NCBI GenBank assembly: GCA_003602535.1
Contig: QQSA01000059.1
Coordinates: 1-6,132, forward strand
Source of the DNA: Candidatus Poseidoniales archaeon
Lineage (GTDB): Archaea > Thermoplasmatota > Poseidoniia > Poseidoniales > Poseidoniaceae
Direction of reading: 5' to 3'
DNA length: 6,132 nt
Shown: in pieces, positions 1-5,936 of the stretch
How the letters are laid out: the number at the start of each line of letters is the position of its first letter
Position numbering within the stretch: position 1 is the first letter of the stretch
Translations under genes and position numbers: made by a program
The notes under the pieces: generated by a model
What the model saw: only the letters and a program-made list of their open reading frames with translations
What the model was told of the DNA's origin: nothing
Database searches by the model: none

Positions 1-2228
1 GATCTAGGAGTTCTTCCAATTGGAGATTGGTCGATGACAATTACTTTGTCAACGTTTTCAATTCCTTTGATTTCATCATGCGCCCCAGGTTGAGCGTCTG
101 AACCATTGAGGTGGCGTTGCAAGGATGGAGCGAGAATACTAGATACCAAAGAGGATTTTCCAGAACCGGAAACTCCCGTCACAGCTGTTAAACAACCTAG
201 TGGAAATTCAACGTCTATGTTATCAAGATTATTTTGTCTAGCGCCCATGATTTTCAGATGGCCTTTACTTGCAGATACTCTTTCATTAGGAACAGGTATT
301 GATCTCTTTCCAGAAAGGTATGCTCCCGTAACAGATTTTTTTGATTTCATTGCAACCTTTGGGGGGCCGTTTGCAACAATTTTACCACCTTCCAAACCGG
401 CCCCTGGGCCTAAATCACAAAGCCAATCCGCTTGACGAAGTGTTTCTTCATCGTGTTCAACTACGAGTAAGGTGTTGCCTAAATCTGACAGTTCTCTAAG
501 AGTTGTCAACAGGCGTTCATTATCTCTTTGATGAAGCCCTATTGATGGTTCGTCTAAAACATACATTACACCTGTTAAACGGCTTCCAATTTGAGTTGCC
601 AATCTAATGCGTTGGCTTTCGCCACCAGATAATGTGTTGGCCCTTCTATCTAGTGTTAGGTAGTCAAGCCCCACATCATTTAGGAAGCCGAGTCTCCCCT
701 CGATTTCCTTTAGAATTTCTCTGCCGATGAATGCGCTCCTATCGTCCAATGTTTCTGCAGAATTCCCTTCCCCCCTCATTGAACGGATTATTGCTAGTGC
801 CTCGTGAACACTAGATGCTCCAATTTCTGGCAGTGTTTTACCAGCCACAGTGACGCCCCTGGCTGCAGCATTGAGTTTTTCACCATTACAATCTGGACAA
901 TCTTCATCGTTCATACATGCGATTAATCTGCTTCTGGTTCGTTCAGATGTTGTCTCAGTGTATGTCTTTTGAAGGCGCCCGTAGACCCCTTCCCATGGTT
1001 TGCTATACTTGTACTGTGAGCCTGTTTCAGAACGGAATTCAAAATGAATAATTGTGGAGCCTGAGCCGTTTAGTAAGATATCTTGCGAATCATCATCTAA
1101 TTCTGAAAATGGAATATTTGTTGGAATGCCATAATGTTCTGCAGTTTGCTCCATTAATTTTCGATACCAGTGTGGAGACATTGATTGTCGCCATGGAATA
1201 ATGCATCCTTCGGAAATTGTTGCTTGTTTGTTAACGAGTAGGTCTGCACTAAACCTTCGTTGTACACCTAATCCTTGACAAGAAGGGCATGCGCCAAGAG
1301 GTGAATTGAAAGAAAAAACTCTCGGGCTCATTTCTGGCATGAATGCTCCATGTTCAGGGCATGCAAATTCTTCAGACCAGACCATAGTTTCGCCGACCTT
1401 GGTGTTTTCAGATTTTGACCCTGTGGAATATTCGAAGTTTTTCTCAGGAGGTTTTATGCTCTCGATGGCAACGGTCCCGCCGCCTATTTTCAAAGCTGAT
1501 TCAACCGCTTCTGTTAATCGCTGTCTCCGGTCTTTAGTGCATCTGAAACGATCGATTCTTACATCGATATCGTGACGGAGATTTTTATCCAAATCGTGTT
1601 TTTCTTCAAAGGATCCTTCTCTACCATTTATCCTTCCTTCTGTCCAACCTTGTTCGACTAAGTGTCGAAATAAATCAGCATGTGTTCCTTTACGATTTCT
1701 AATCGCTGGACTCCAAACCGATACTGCATGTCCTTCCATATTCCAGGTTATATCGTCCACTATTTCTTGGACCGTTCTTCTTGCTACTTCTACACCACAT
1801 GTTGGGCAATGTGGAATCCCAATTCTGGCCCACATTAGCCTCAGGTAATCCATAATTTCAGTTACTGTAGCAACAGTTGAACGAGGATTATGACTGCCTT
1901 GTTTTTGGTCGATTGATATTGCTGGCGAAAGGCCCTCTATATTGTCACAATCGGCTTTCTTCATTTGGCCGATAAATTGTCTTGCATACGAAGAAAGGCT
2001 TTCGACATATCTTCTCTGCCCTTCTGCGTACAAGGTATCGAATGCCAATGATGATTTTCCAGATCCTGAAACACCAGAGATTACTACGAATTGGCCGCGT
2101 GGAAGTTTTACATCGATGTCTTGTAGGTTGTGTGTTCGCGCCCCGCGAACTTCAATCCAACCATCATCGCCGGGTTTCACCATCGGTCTAATGGGCTGGT
2201 CAAGGGTTCTTGAGTCCTTGCTTATCAC
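1..2228 (-). CDS. uvrA: UvrA, excinuclease ABC subunit A (3' end beyond the window)
   Basis: UvrA is the DNA-damage-sensing dimeric ATPase that loads UvrB in nucleotide excision repair. The window holds 742 codons of a protein usually about 940 long; the missing end should carry the second signature motif and the C-terminal zinc module. Visible in order: WIEVRGARTHNL near residues 24-35; first Walker A GVSGSGKSS at about 52-60, followed by LAFDTLYAEGQRRYVESLSSYARQF; a CPTC pair at 141/144; a zinc-finger-like CX2H-X20-CX2C at 290-317; another CX2C at 444/447; first ABC signature LSGGES at 533-538; Walker B VLDEPS with D559/E560; second Walker A GVSGSGKSS at 685-693; and DQSPIGRTPR at the window edge. 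The start chosen is GTG at 2228, which overlaps the upstream stop as GTGA and suggests translational coupling. An in-frame ATG at 2183 is the alternative and also keeps the whole domain. Neither start has a clear Shine-Dalgarno sequence. The family call is certain; the start is not. Confidence 0.97.
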   Translation of the reverse strand, partial: MISKDSRTLDQPIRPMVKPGDDGWIEVRGARTHNLQDIDVKLPRGQFVVISGVSGSGKSSLAFDTLYAEGQRRYVESLSSYARQFIGQMKKADCDNIEGLSPAISIDQKQGSHNPRSTVATVTEIMDYLRLMWARIGIPHCPTCGVEVARRTVQEIVDDITWNMEGHAVSVWSPAIRNRKGTHADLFRHLVEQGWTEGRINGREGSFEEKHDLDKNLRHDIDVRIDRFRCTKDRRQRLTEAVESALKIGGGTVAIESIKPPEKNFEYSTGSKSENTKVGETMVWSEEFACPEHGAFMPEMSPRVFSFNSPLGACPSCQGLGVQRRFSADLLVNKQATISEGCIIPWRQSMSPHWYRKLMEQTAEHYGIPTNIPFSELDDDSQDILLNGSGSTIIHFEFRSETGSQYKYSKPWEGVYGRLQKTYTETTSERTRSRLIACMNDEDCPDCNGEKLNAAARGVTVAGKTLPEIGASSVHEALAIIRSMRGEGNSAETLDDRSAFIGREILKEIEGRLGFLNDVGLDYLTLDRRANTLSGGESQRIRLATQIGSRLTGVMYVLDEPSIGLHQRDNERLLTTLRELSDLGNTLLVVEHDEETLRQADWLCDLGPGAGLEGGKIVANGPPKVAMKSKKSVTGAYLSGKRSIPVPNERVSASKGHLKIMGARQNNLDNIDVEFPLGCLTAVTGVSGSGKSSLVSSILAPSLQRHLNGSDAQPGAHDEIKGIENVDKVIVIDQSPIGRTPR

Positions 2229-3094
2229 TCAGGTCCGAAGGGTATTGTTGCCTCGAACCGGATGGGGTCATCAGTCTCAGGGTGTAATAGCTCTAATGCT
2301 GATGCGTGTAATGCTATTCTTCCTATTGGATTCCCTTCTGCGCCATGTTGTTCATCGCCGATAACTGGATGGCCCATATTTGCTAAACCAACTCTAATTT
2401 GATGTCGTCTTCCTGTTTCAATTGTCAACATTAGAAGGCTAGCGAAATCATCATTGTCTTCTAAACTCCAATGTGTGATTGCTTCCTTTGCGTTGGGGTT
2501 TCTTTTGTTAACAGATTTTACACGTAGAAATTTGTCCTCCAACAACCATTCGTGAATTGTTCCACCATTCCTATCAGGAACCCCTTGCACCAATGCATGA
2601 TATACACGATGAACTCCTCTCTGTGCAAATTGTTCCTGGAGGTATTCTTTGTGCCTTTTGTGTTTAGCGAAAATCATTACTCCAGAGGTTTCGCGATCTA
2701 GGCGATGAACGATAAAGGCCCAATTCTTTTCGTTTTCAATTCTTAGATAATCGACAACCCTTGAATGGAGTGTGTCGGGCTCCATTTTATCTGTTGCCAC
2801 AGAAAGAAGTCCTGCTTGTTTATTTACAACCAAAATGTGATCGTCCTCGAATAGGATCTTAATTCTTAGATGTTGTTTTTTAGGGGCTGGCGGGGGTGAT
2901 TTTTTTGCGGCTGATTCTCTGTTAGATATTTTTACAACGCTTCCCGGTTGAACAATAAATTTGGCTTTGTGGATTACTTTACCGTCGACTGAGGCCCTTC
3001 CTTCGGTTAGCATTTTTCGTAATTTATTGCGTTTTGAATTAGGGAATTTAGAAGCTAAAACCTCTATTAATTCGGTTTCTTGTTCTACATTCAT
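2225..3094 (-). CDS. RluA-family pseudouridine synthase with S4 domain
   Basis: This is a 289-residue RNA-uridine isomerase of the RluA family, which converts chosen uridines in rRNA or tRNA to pseudouridine. An S4 RNA-binding domain fills about residues 8-57 (KLRKMLTEGRASVDGKVIHKA and GSVVKI region). A Lys/Pro-rich linker follows at about 60-75, then the catalytic domain. Family hallmarks are FEDDHILVVNKQAGLL at 82-97, HRLDRETSGVMIFAK with the catalytic aspartate D133, and a C-terminal GRRHQIRVGLANMGHPVIGD block. The length is normal for RluA/C/D-type enzymes with an S4 domain. The target nucleotide cannot be read from the sequence, so no symbol is given. The ATG at 3094 has GGTGAT a few bases upstream, overlapping the moeA stop. 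The gene sits 8 bases after moeA and overlaps uvrA by 4 bases, so it is very likely cotranscribed. RluA-type enzymes are mainly bacterial and eukaryotic; in an archaeon this would point to acquisition by transfer. Confidence 0.95.
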   Translation of the reverse strand: MNVEQETELIEVLASKFPNSKRNKLRKMLTEGRASVDGKVIHKAKFIVQPGSVVKISNRESAAKKSPPPAPKKQHLRIKILFEDDHILVVNKQAGLLSVATDKMEPDTLHSRVVDYLRIENEKNWAFIVHRLDRETSGVMIFAKHKRHKEYLQEQFAQRGVHRVYHALVQGVPDRNGGTIHEWLLEDKFLRVKSVNKRNPNAKEAITHWSLEDNDDFASLLMLTIETGRRHQIRVGLANMGHPVIGDEQHGAEGNPIGRIALHASALELLHPETDDPIRFEATIPFGPE

Positions 3095-3097
3095 TAA

Positions 3098-3103
3098 ATC
3101 ACC
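3098..3103 (-). promoter_or_regulatory. ribosome-binding site of the pseudouridine synthase gene (GGTGAT)
   Basis: GGTGAT ends three bases before the ATG at 3094, and its first G is the last base of the moeA TAG stop codon. This overlap suggests that ribosomes finishing moeA reinitiate on the downstream gene. Confidence 0.75.
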
Positions 3104-4308
3104 TAGATTAGTAAGACTTCGACAACGTCGCCTATCGAATATTTTTGTCCAGGTTGTAGTATTACAAGTCCCTCGCTAAACGCAACACTTGCCAGGTTTC
3201 CTGAGCCTTGGTGAATCTTTTGATGTGCAATGTATCCTTCATTGCCCAATTCTATTGATACTCTGCGTAAGGTAAGACAATCTTTGGTTGATTTTACATC
3301 CGTTGCTAATACTGCACGAGCCCTGTTCTCTATTGGGCCATCTGCAGATGTTGTATTTCGAATCCATGGTGCAACCAGCATTCTGAAAACGACATGAGAG
3401 CTTACGGGGTTGCCAGGTAATCCGAATATTGGGGTGTCTTTCCAAAGCCCGAACAATGGAGGTGATCCTGGGCGAAGTTTAATTCTCCAAAAATGAATGT
3501 CTCCTTCCTCTTCCATGATTTTCCTAACCAAATCCCATTCTCCCATCGACACCCCGCCGCTGGTTAAAATTAGATCATATTCTGTTGATGCAGAATTCAA
3601 AATATTTCGCAGGTCGTCGATGGTATCTCCAACACATTGCAGCCTTGTTGGTTGGTGTCCGAGCCACTTCACAAGTCCTGAAAGGCCAAATGAATTGGAT
3701 TCGTAAATCTCTCCTCGTTGTAACTCTACCCCTGGTTGTTTAAGTTCGTCACCAGTAGAAATAATTGCAACCTTCAGTTTTTTGACAACTGGTAATGAAG
3801 GATATCCCATCGTTGCACATAGCCCAAGTTTTGCAGGGGTAAGGTATGTGCCAGCCTTGAGTGCTGTTTCTCCTTTTCTCAAATTTTCTCCAGTTTTACG
3901 AATGAAGTGTTTCATTCCTTCTTGACTAAGAGTGACTGTGTCGTTAGTTGTGGAAGTAAGTTCGACTTGTAGAATTGAGTCAGCGCCTTTTGGCATAGGA
4001 GCTCCTGTCATAATTCTAACAGCTTGGCCTTTTTTTACTTCGATGTTTTCTTCTTGGCCTGCAGCCTGAATTGTCCCTATAATCTTGAGATTAGTTGGAG
4101 GATTTCTGGTGTCTATATGCCTCATAGCAAACCCATCCATTGCTGAATTGTCAAATGGTGGATCGTTAACTAACGATGGTAAATCTGTAGCTAAGATGCG
4201 GTTGTGACACTCGTCAAGGGGCACGCGTTCAACGATTGGTTGAAGGGTTGTCCGGTTGCAAATTTCAATTGCTTGGGCGAGTTTGACAAAGTACGGTTTT
4301 TCGCCCAT
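3103..4308 (-). CDS. moeA: MoeA, molybdopterin molybdenumtransferase
   Basis: This 401-residue cytoplasmic enzyme inserts molybdate into adenylated molybdopterin, the last common step of molybdenum-cofactor synthesis. Its numbering nearly matches E. coli MoeA from memory. Motifs seen: PPFDNSAMDGFA at 50-61 (D58), RIMTGAPMPKGAD at 98-110 (T101), STGDEL at 184-189 (E188), IYESN at 201-205, GD at 227-228 (D228), TSGGVSMGEWD at 249-259 (D259), RPGSPPLFG at about 279-287 and GLPGNPVSSH further on. Length and domain order are normal. Several usual active-site positions differ: the GED motif reads GEN at 140-142, and the lysines of the WK...KPGKP stretch are R275, R279 and S282. The ATG at 4308 has a GGTGAT ribosome-binding site. 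The 41-base gap from the tauE-like gene could hold its own transcription start (a TTTATTGAT-like stretch lies near 4366-4374 on the minus strand), but cotranscription is the simpler reading. Confidence 0.96.
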   Translation of the reverse strand: MGEKPYFVKLAQAIEICNRTTLQPIVERVPLDECHNRILATDLPSLVNDPPFDNSAMDGFAMRHIDTRNPPTNLKIIGTIQAAGQEENIEVKKGQAVRIMTGAPMPKGADSILQVELTSTTNDTVTLSQEGMKHFIRKTGENLRKGETALKAGTYLTPAKLGLCATMGYPSLPVVKKLKVAIISTGDELKQPGVELQRGEIYESNSFGLSGLVKWLGHQPTRLQCVGDTIDDLRNILNSASTEYDLILTSGGVSMGEWDLVRKIMEEEGDIHFWRIKLRPGSPPLFGLWKDTPIFGLPGNPVSSHVVFRMLVAPWIRNTTSADGPIENRARAVLATDVKSTKDCLTLRRVSIELGNEGYIAHQKIHQGSGNLASVAFSEGLVILQPGQKYSIGDVVEVLLI

Positions 4309-4311
4309 AAA

Positions 4312-4317
4312 ATCACC
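4312..4317 (-). promoter_or_regulatory. ribosome-binding site of moeA (GGTGAT)
   Basis: GGTGAT lies three bases before the moeA ATG. It is complementary to the conserved AUCACC at the 3' end of 16S rRNA. The same hexamer at the same kind of spacing precedes the pseudouridine synthase gene, which supports both starts. Confidence 0.75.
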
Positions 4318-4349
4318 ATAGTGTGGTTATTCTTGATGTTCTCGGTAAT

Positions 4350-5150
4350 TCAACTTACAAAATCAATAAAGTATCTTAGTAAACTTGCAGATATTGCACA
4401 TATGAATACAATTGTTACCGTCTTTTTCGATAGGTGGCTTATCGCATATTTAGCACCAATAAATGCTGAAATAAACGCGGCTGGAGGTATTGCTAGTATT
4501 GGCAAAATACCAATTCTATCAATGAGATTGCCGACAACTCCGTCAAGAATGATATGGCTGATCAATGCAACCGGGACTATTGTTGCCGCCACCATGAAGC
4601 TCGTTCCTGCTGCTTTGTGCGCATCCATTCGAAGGATTGAACGGTTGGTTGTTACGAGTATTGCGCCACCCCCTATGCCAAGAATGCCGGAAGATAGTCC
4701 AGCAAACGAGGTCCCGACGAGATATTTTGTTTTGTGTTCTGAAAGTTCCACCTCATCCGATTCTATCGTTTGAGTTCTCATTCTAGTGATTGTTCTTTCA
4801 AGAACGAAAATCAAAATTATAGTTGCGAGTATTTTGATAATTATATCTCCTAATAGTGAAATGAAAACTCCAGAGAGTATTGTACCGATTATTGCTGCCG
4901 GGATAGCGGTCATACGACCCAGGTTTGCTGCGTCTTTATCTGCATAACCTGCTTTAGAATGTGCTAAACTGCTTCCTAATGAAACCATTAAGACCAGTGT
5001 TAGTGATCCAGTAACTGCTTCTTGCATTTGCCAATCCAACATGTAGTAAAAAATTGGAACATAAAGTACACCCCCACCAAGCCCCAATGGGCTAAATATC
5101 AATGCAACAGATAGTAGAGAAATTATTGCTGCGACTGTGATTAATTCCAA
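4350..5150 (-). CDS. TSUP (TauE/SafE) family membrane transporter
   Basis: This is a 266-residue polytopic membrane protein of the sulfite exporter TauE/SafE (TSUP) family, whose members move anions such as sulfite, sulfoacetate or other organosulfur compounds across the cytoplasmic membrane. It shows the family's internal duplication: SPLGLGGGVLYVP at 20-32 in the first half and GILGIGGGAILV at 155-166 in the second half, each followed by an EAVTGSL- or KAAGTSF-type helix start. Hydrophobic segments fall at about 3-20, 26-38, 46-62, 82-100, 103-117, 143-166, 185-201, 213-233 and 244-265, with a charged loop at about 118-142. The start is TTG at 5150: no ATG or GTG lies between it and the in-frame stops upstream, and the next ATG (residue 37) would cut off the first signature. 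A purine-rich GAGGGGG at 5159-5165 can serve as ribosome-binding site. The substrate is unknown. It leads the minus-strand cluster ahead of moeA. Confidence 0.92.
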   Translation of the reverse strand: MELITVAAIISLLSVALIFSPLGLGGGVLYVPIFYYMLDWQMQEAVTGSLTLVLMVSLGSSLAHSKAGYADKDAANLGRMTAIPAAIIGTILSGVFISLLGDIIIKILATIILIFVLERTITRMRTQTIESDEVELSEHKTKYLVGTSFAGLSSGILGIGGGAILVTTNRSILRMDAHKAAGTSFMVAATIVPVALISHIILDGVVGNLIDRIGILPILAIPPAAFISAFIGAKYAISHLSKKTVTIVFICAISASLLRYFIDFVS

Positions 5151-5158
5151 TCCCGTTT

Positions 5159-5165
5159 CCCCCTC
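5159..5165 (-). promoter_or_regulatory. likely ribosome-binding site of the tauE-like gene (GAGGGGG)
   Basis: On the minus strand GAGGGGG ends eight bases before the TTG at 5150. It is the only Shine-Dalgarno-like stretch in the short span between the in-frame stops and the TTG, so it supports this non-ATG start. Confidence 0.45.
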
Positions 5166-5177
5166 TGTGTGTGGTTG

Positions 5178-5230
5178 GTTGTTGTGATTTTTTTTCTACT
5201 ATCGGCACAACAGCATTCCGATGTTGTTGT
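5178..5230. repeat. three TTGTTGT/ACAACA elements forming two mutually exclusive inverted repeats
   Basis: Segment B (5206-5216, CACAACAGCAT) can pair with segment A upstream (5178-5186, GTTGTTGTG; nine pairs counting one G-T) around a 19-base loop that contains a T8 run. It can instead pair with segment C downstream (5221-5230, ATGTTGTTGT; ten pairs counting one G-T) around a 4-base TCCG loop. Pairing is complete only in a plus-strand RNA; on the minus strand each hairpin has one C-A mismatch. As DNA, the three heptamers look equally like operator half-sites between divergent genes. The repeats are read directly; their function is unknown. Confidence 0.55.
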
Positions 5231-5232
5231 CT

Positions 5233-5268
5233 TTCAACCCGTTATGTAAAGCATCTTTGGAGGTTGAA
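5233..5268. repeat. inverted repeat TTCAACC / GGTTGAA
   Basis: TTCAACC at 5233-5239 is perfectly repeated in inverse at 5262-5268, with 22 bases between. In a plus-strand RNA the right arm would cover part of the strong Shine-Dalgarno sequence GGAGGT (5259-5264) and the first base of the ATG at 5268. The stem is short for its loop, so it may be a chance pairing or a protein-binding site. Confidence 0.4.
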
Positions 5269-5288
5269 TGATTTATCAAATATATTGA
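5268..5288 (+). other. possible six-codon minicistron behind a strong Shine-Dalgarno sequence
   Basis: GGAGGT at 5259-5264 is followed three bases later by an ATG that opens a six-codon reading frame (MIYQIY) ending in TGA at 5286-5288. This is the best Shine-Dalgarno match in the window, yet no long frame follows it. It could be a leader peptide, a remnant of a lost gene or chance. It lies 43 bases before the small membrane protein ATG and only matters if transcription starts upstream of about 5259. Confidence 0.2.
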
Positions 5289-5301
5289 ATCCGGGGTTTT
5301 T

Positions 5302-5310
5302 CTTATTAAA
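5302..5310 (+). promoter_or_regulatory. candidate TATA-like box for the small membrane protein gene
   Basis: CTTATTAAA is centred about 25 bases before the ATG at 5332, the distance expected between an archaeal TATA box and a transcript starting at or next to the start codon. A second AT-rich stretch at 5272-5285 (TTTATCAAATATAT) is the alternative and would give a leader of roughly 20-25 bases. This is an inference from position and composition only. Confidence 0.4.
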
Positions 5311-5331
5311 TGAAAGTACAAACCTTGTTTG

Positions 5332-5889
5332 ATGAAGAGAACCTTTGTCGCATTGTTGTGGTTGATAATTCTCACAAGCACATTAGATGATGTTGATCAA
5401 AATTTTACTGAAGATTACCAAAATAATCCAATAACGGACGAATACGGAGCCGCTGGAAATGTTGTGGCTTTATCCAGTGATAGTGATTGTAAGGATCATG
5501 ATGATGATGGGGTTTGTGACGAGGGGGGGATGGTTGGACTTGAATTGGATTGTTGCACGGATGAAGAGATGTTTGTTTTTGTTGCAACTATTGTTATTTT
5601 TATAGGAATTCCATCATACTTGATAGTCAGGAAAATTTGGAAATTTGTTAAAAGACGAATATATCGTAAAACGTCAGAAGGCGGAGAGGATGAAGAAGTT
5701 GTTGAAGAAAGGGGGTCTTTAGGCAGCCACCTGCCTGTTACACAAGAAGAATTGATTAATTGGAAAAGGAGAAATGAGGGGGCGTCTCAGGGAAAGGGGC
5801 AGAAAGATCCGATCAAACTAAAAGAAGAAATTTTACTTCTTTCCATGTTTTTGTTTGTTGTTTACCTGTTTTGGAATAATGGGATTTAG
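5332..5889 (+). CDS. small membrane protein of unknown function with acidic Cys-containing outer segment
   Basis: I do not recognise this 185-residue protein. From the ATG at 5332 it opens with MKRTFVALLWLIILTSTL, which looks like a signal peptide or N-terminal anchor. An acidic segment at about 19-79 contains DSDCKDHDDDGVCDEGG at 50-66, a DxDxDG pattern resembling calcium-binding thrombospondin type 3 or EF-hand-like loops, plus four cysteines (C53, C62, C74, C75). A membrane helix follows at about 80-99, then a strongly basic stretch (KIWKFVKRRIYRK, 101-113), an acidic patch (116-126), a polar charged region to 166 and a last hydrophobic segment at about 167-181. By the positive-inside rule the acidic part is outside and 100-166 is cytoplasmic. 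A TTG one codon earlier is possible, but the ATG is preferred. No Shine-Dalgarno sequence precedes it, while an AT-rich box lies about 25 bases upstream, fitting a leaderless transcript. No enzymatic motif is visible. Confidence 0.85.
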   Translation: MKRTFVALLWLIILTSTLDDVDQNFTEDYQNNPITDEYGAAGNVVALSSDSDCKDHDDDGVCDEGGMVGLELDCCTDEEMFVFVATIVIFIGIPSYLIVRKIWKFVKRRIYRKTSEGGEDEEVVEERGSLGSHLPVTQEELINWKRRNEGASQGKGQKDPIKLKEEILLLSMFLFVVYLFWNNGI

Positions 5890-5902
5890 ATTGTTTTAGC
5901 AA

Positions 5903-5914
5903 CAAAATATTTGT
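5903..5914 (+). promoter_or_regulatory. candidate TATA-like box for the second TSUP gene
   Basis: The stretch CAAAATATTTGT is centred about 28 bases before the ATG at 5937, and no Shine-Dalgarno sequence is present, so a leaderless or near-leaderless transcript is possible. The same bases form the small symmetric element ACAAA-ATA-TTTGT at 5902-5914. The gap (5890-5936) also holds a weak 5-base hairpin, TTGTT at 5891-5895 with AACAA at 5901-5905. It lacks the GC stem and T-run of a bacterial terminator. Confidence 0.35.
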
Positions 5915-5936
5915 CTAGTTTCACTTCGATTAACAT

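Noticed and set aside
106..435. Plus-strand open frame of 109 codons
   Set aside because: It is antisense to the UvrA second Walker A region; no independent support.
1942..2364. Plus-strand open frame of 140 codons across the uvrA/synthase junction
   Set aside because: It is antisense to the UvrA N-terminus and the synthase C-terminus, both strongly conserved; it has no domain of its own.
4204..4773. Plus-strand open frame of 189 codons spanning the moeA start and tauE-like gene
   Set aside because: It lies antisense to two clearly recognisable genes and encodes nothing recognisable; the frame is open only because of the codon pattern of the minus-strand genes.
5188..5195. T8 run as an intrinsic terminator
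   Set aside because: No GC-rich stem precedes it on the plus strand and no plus-strand gene ends upstream; it lies between divergent starts.
5310..5390. ATG at 5310 opening a 26-codon frame that overlaps the start of the membrane protein gene in another phase
   Set aside because: No family resemblance and no good ribosome-binding site; the frame read from 5332 gives a proper signal-like N-terminus and a long protein.
5199..5587. Minus-strand frames of 60 codons within and upstream of the membrane protein gene
   Set aside because: Low-complexity His/Pro/Gln-rich translations opposite the Asp/Gly-rich codons of the real gene.
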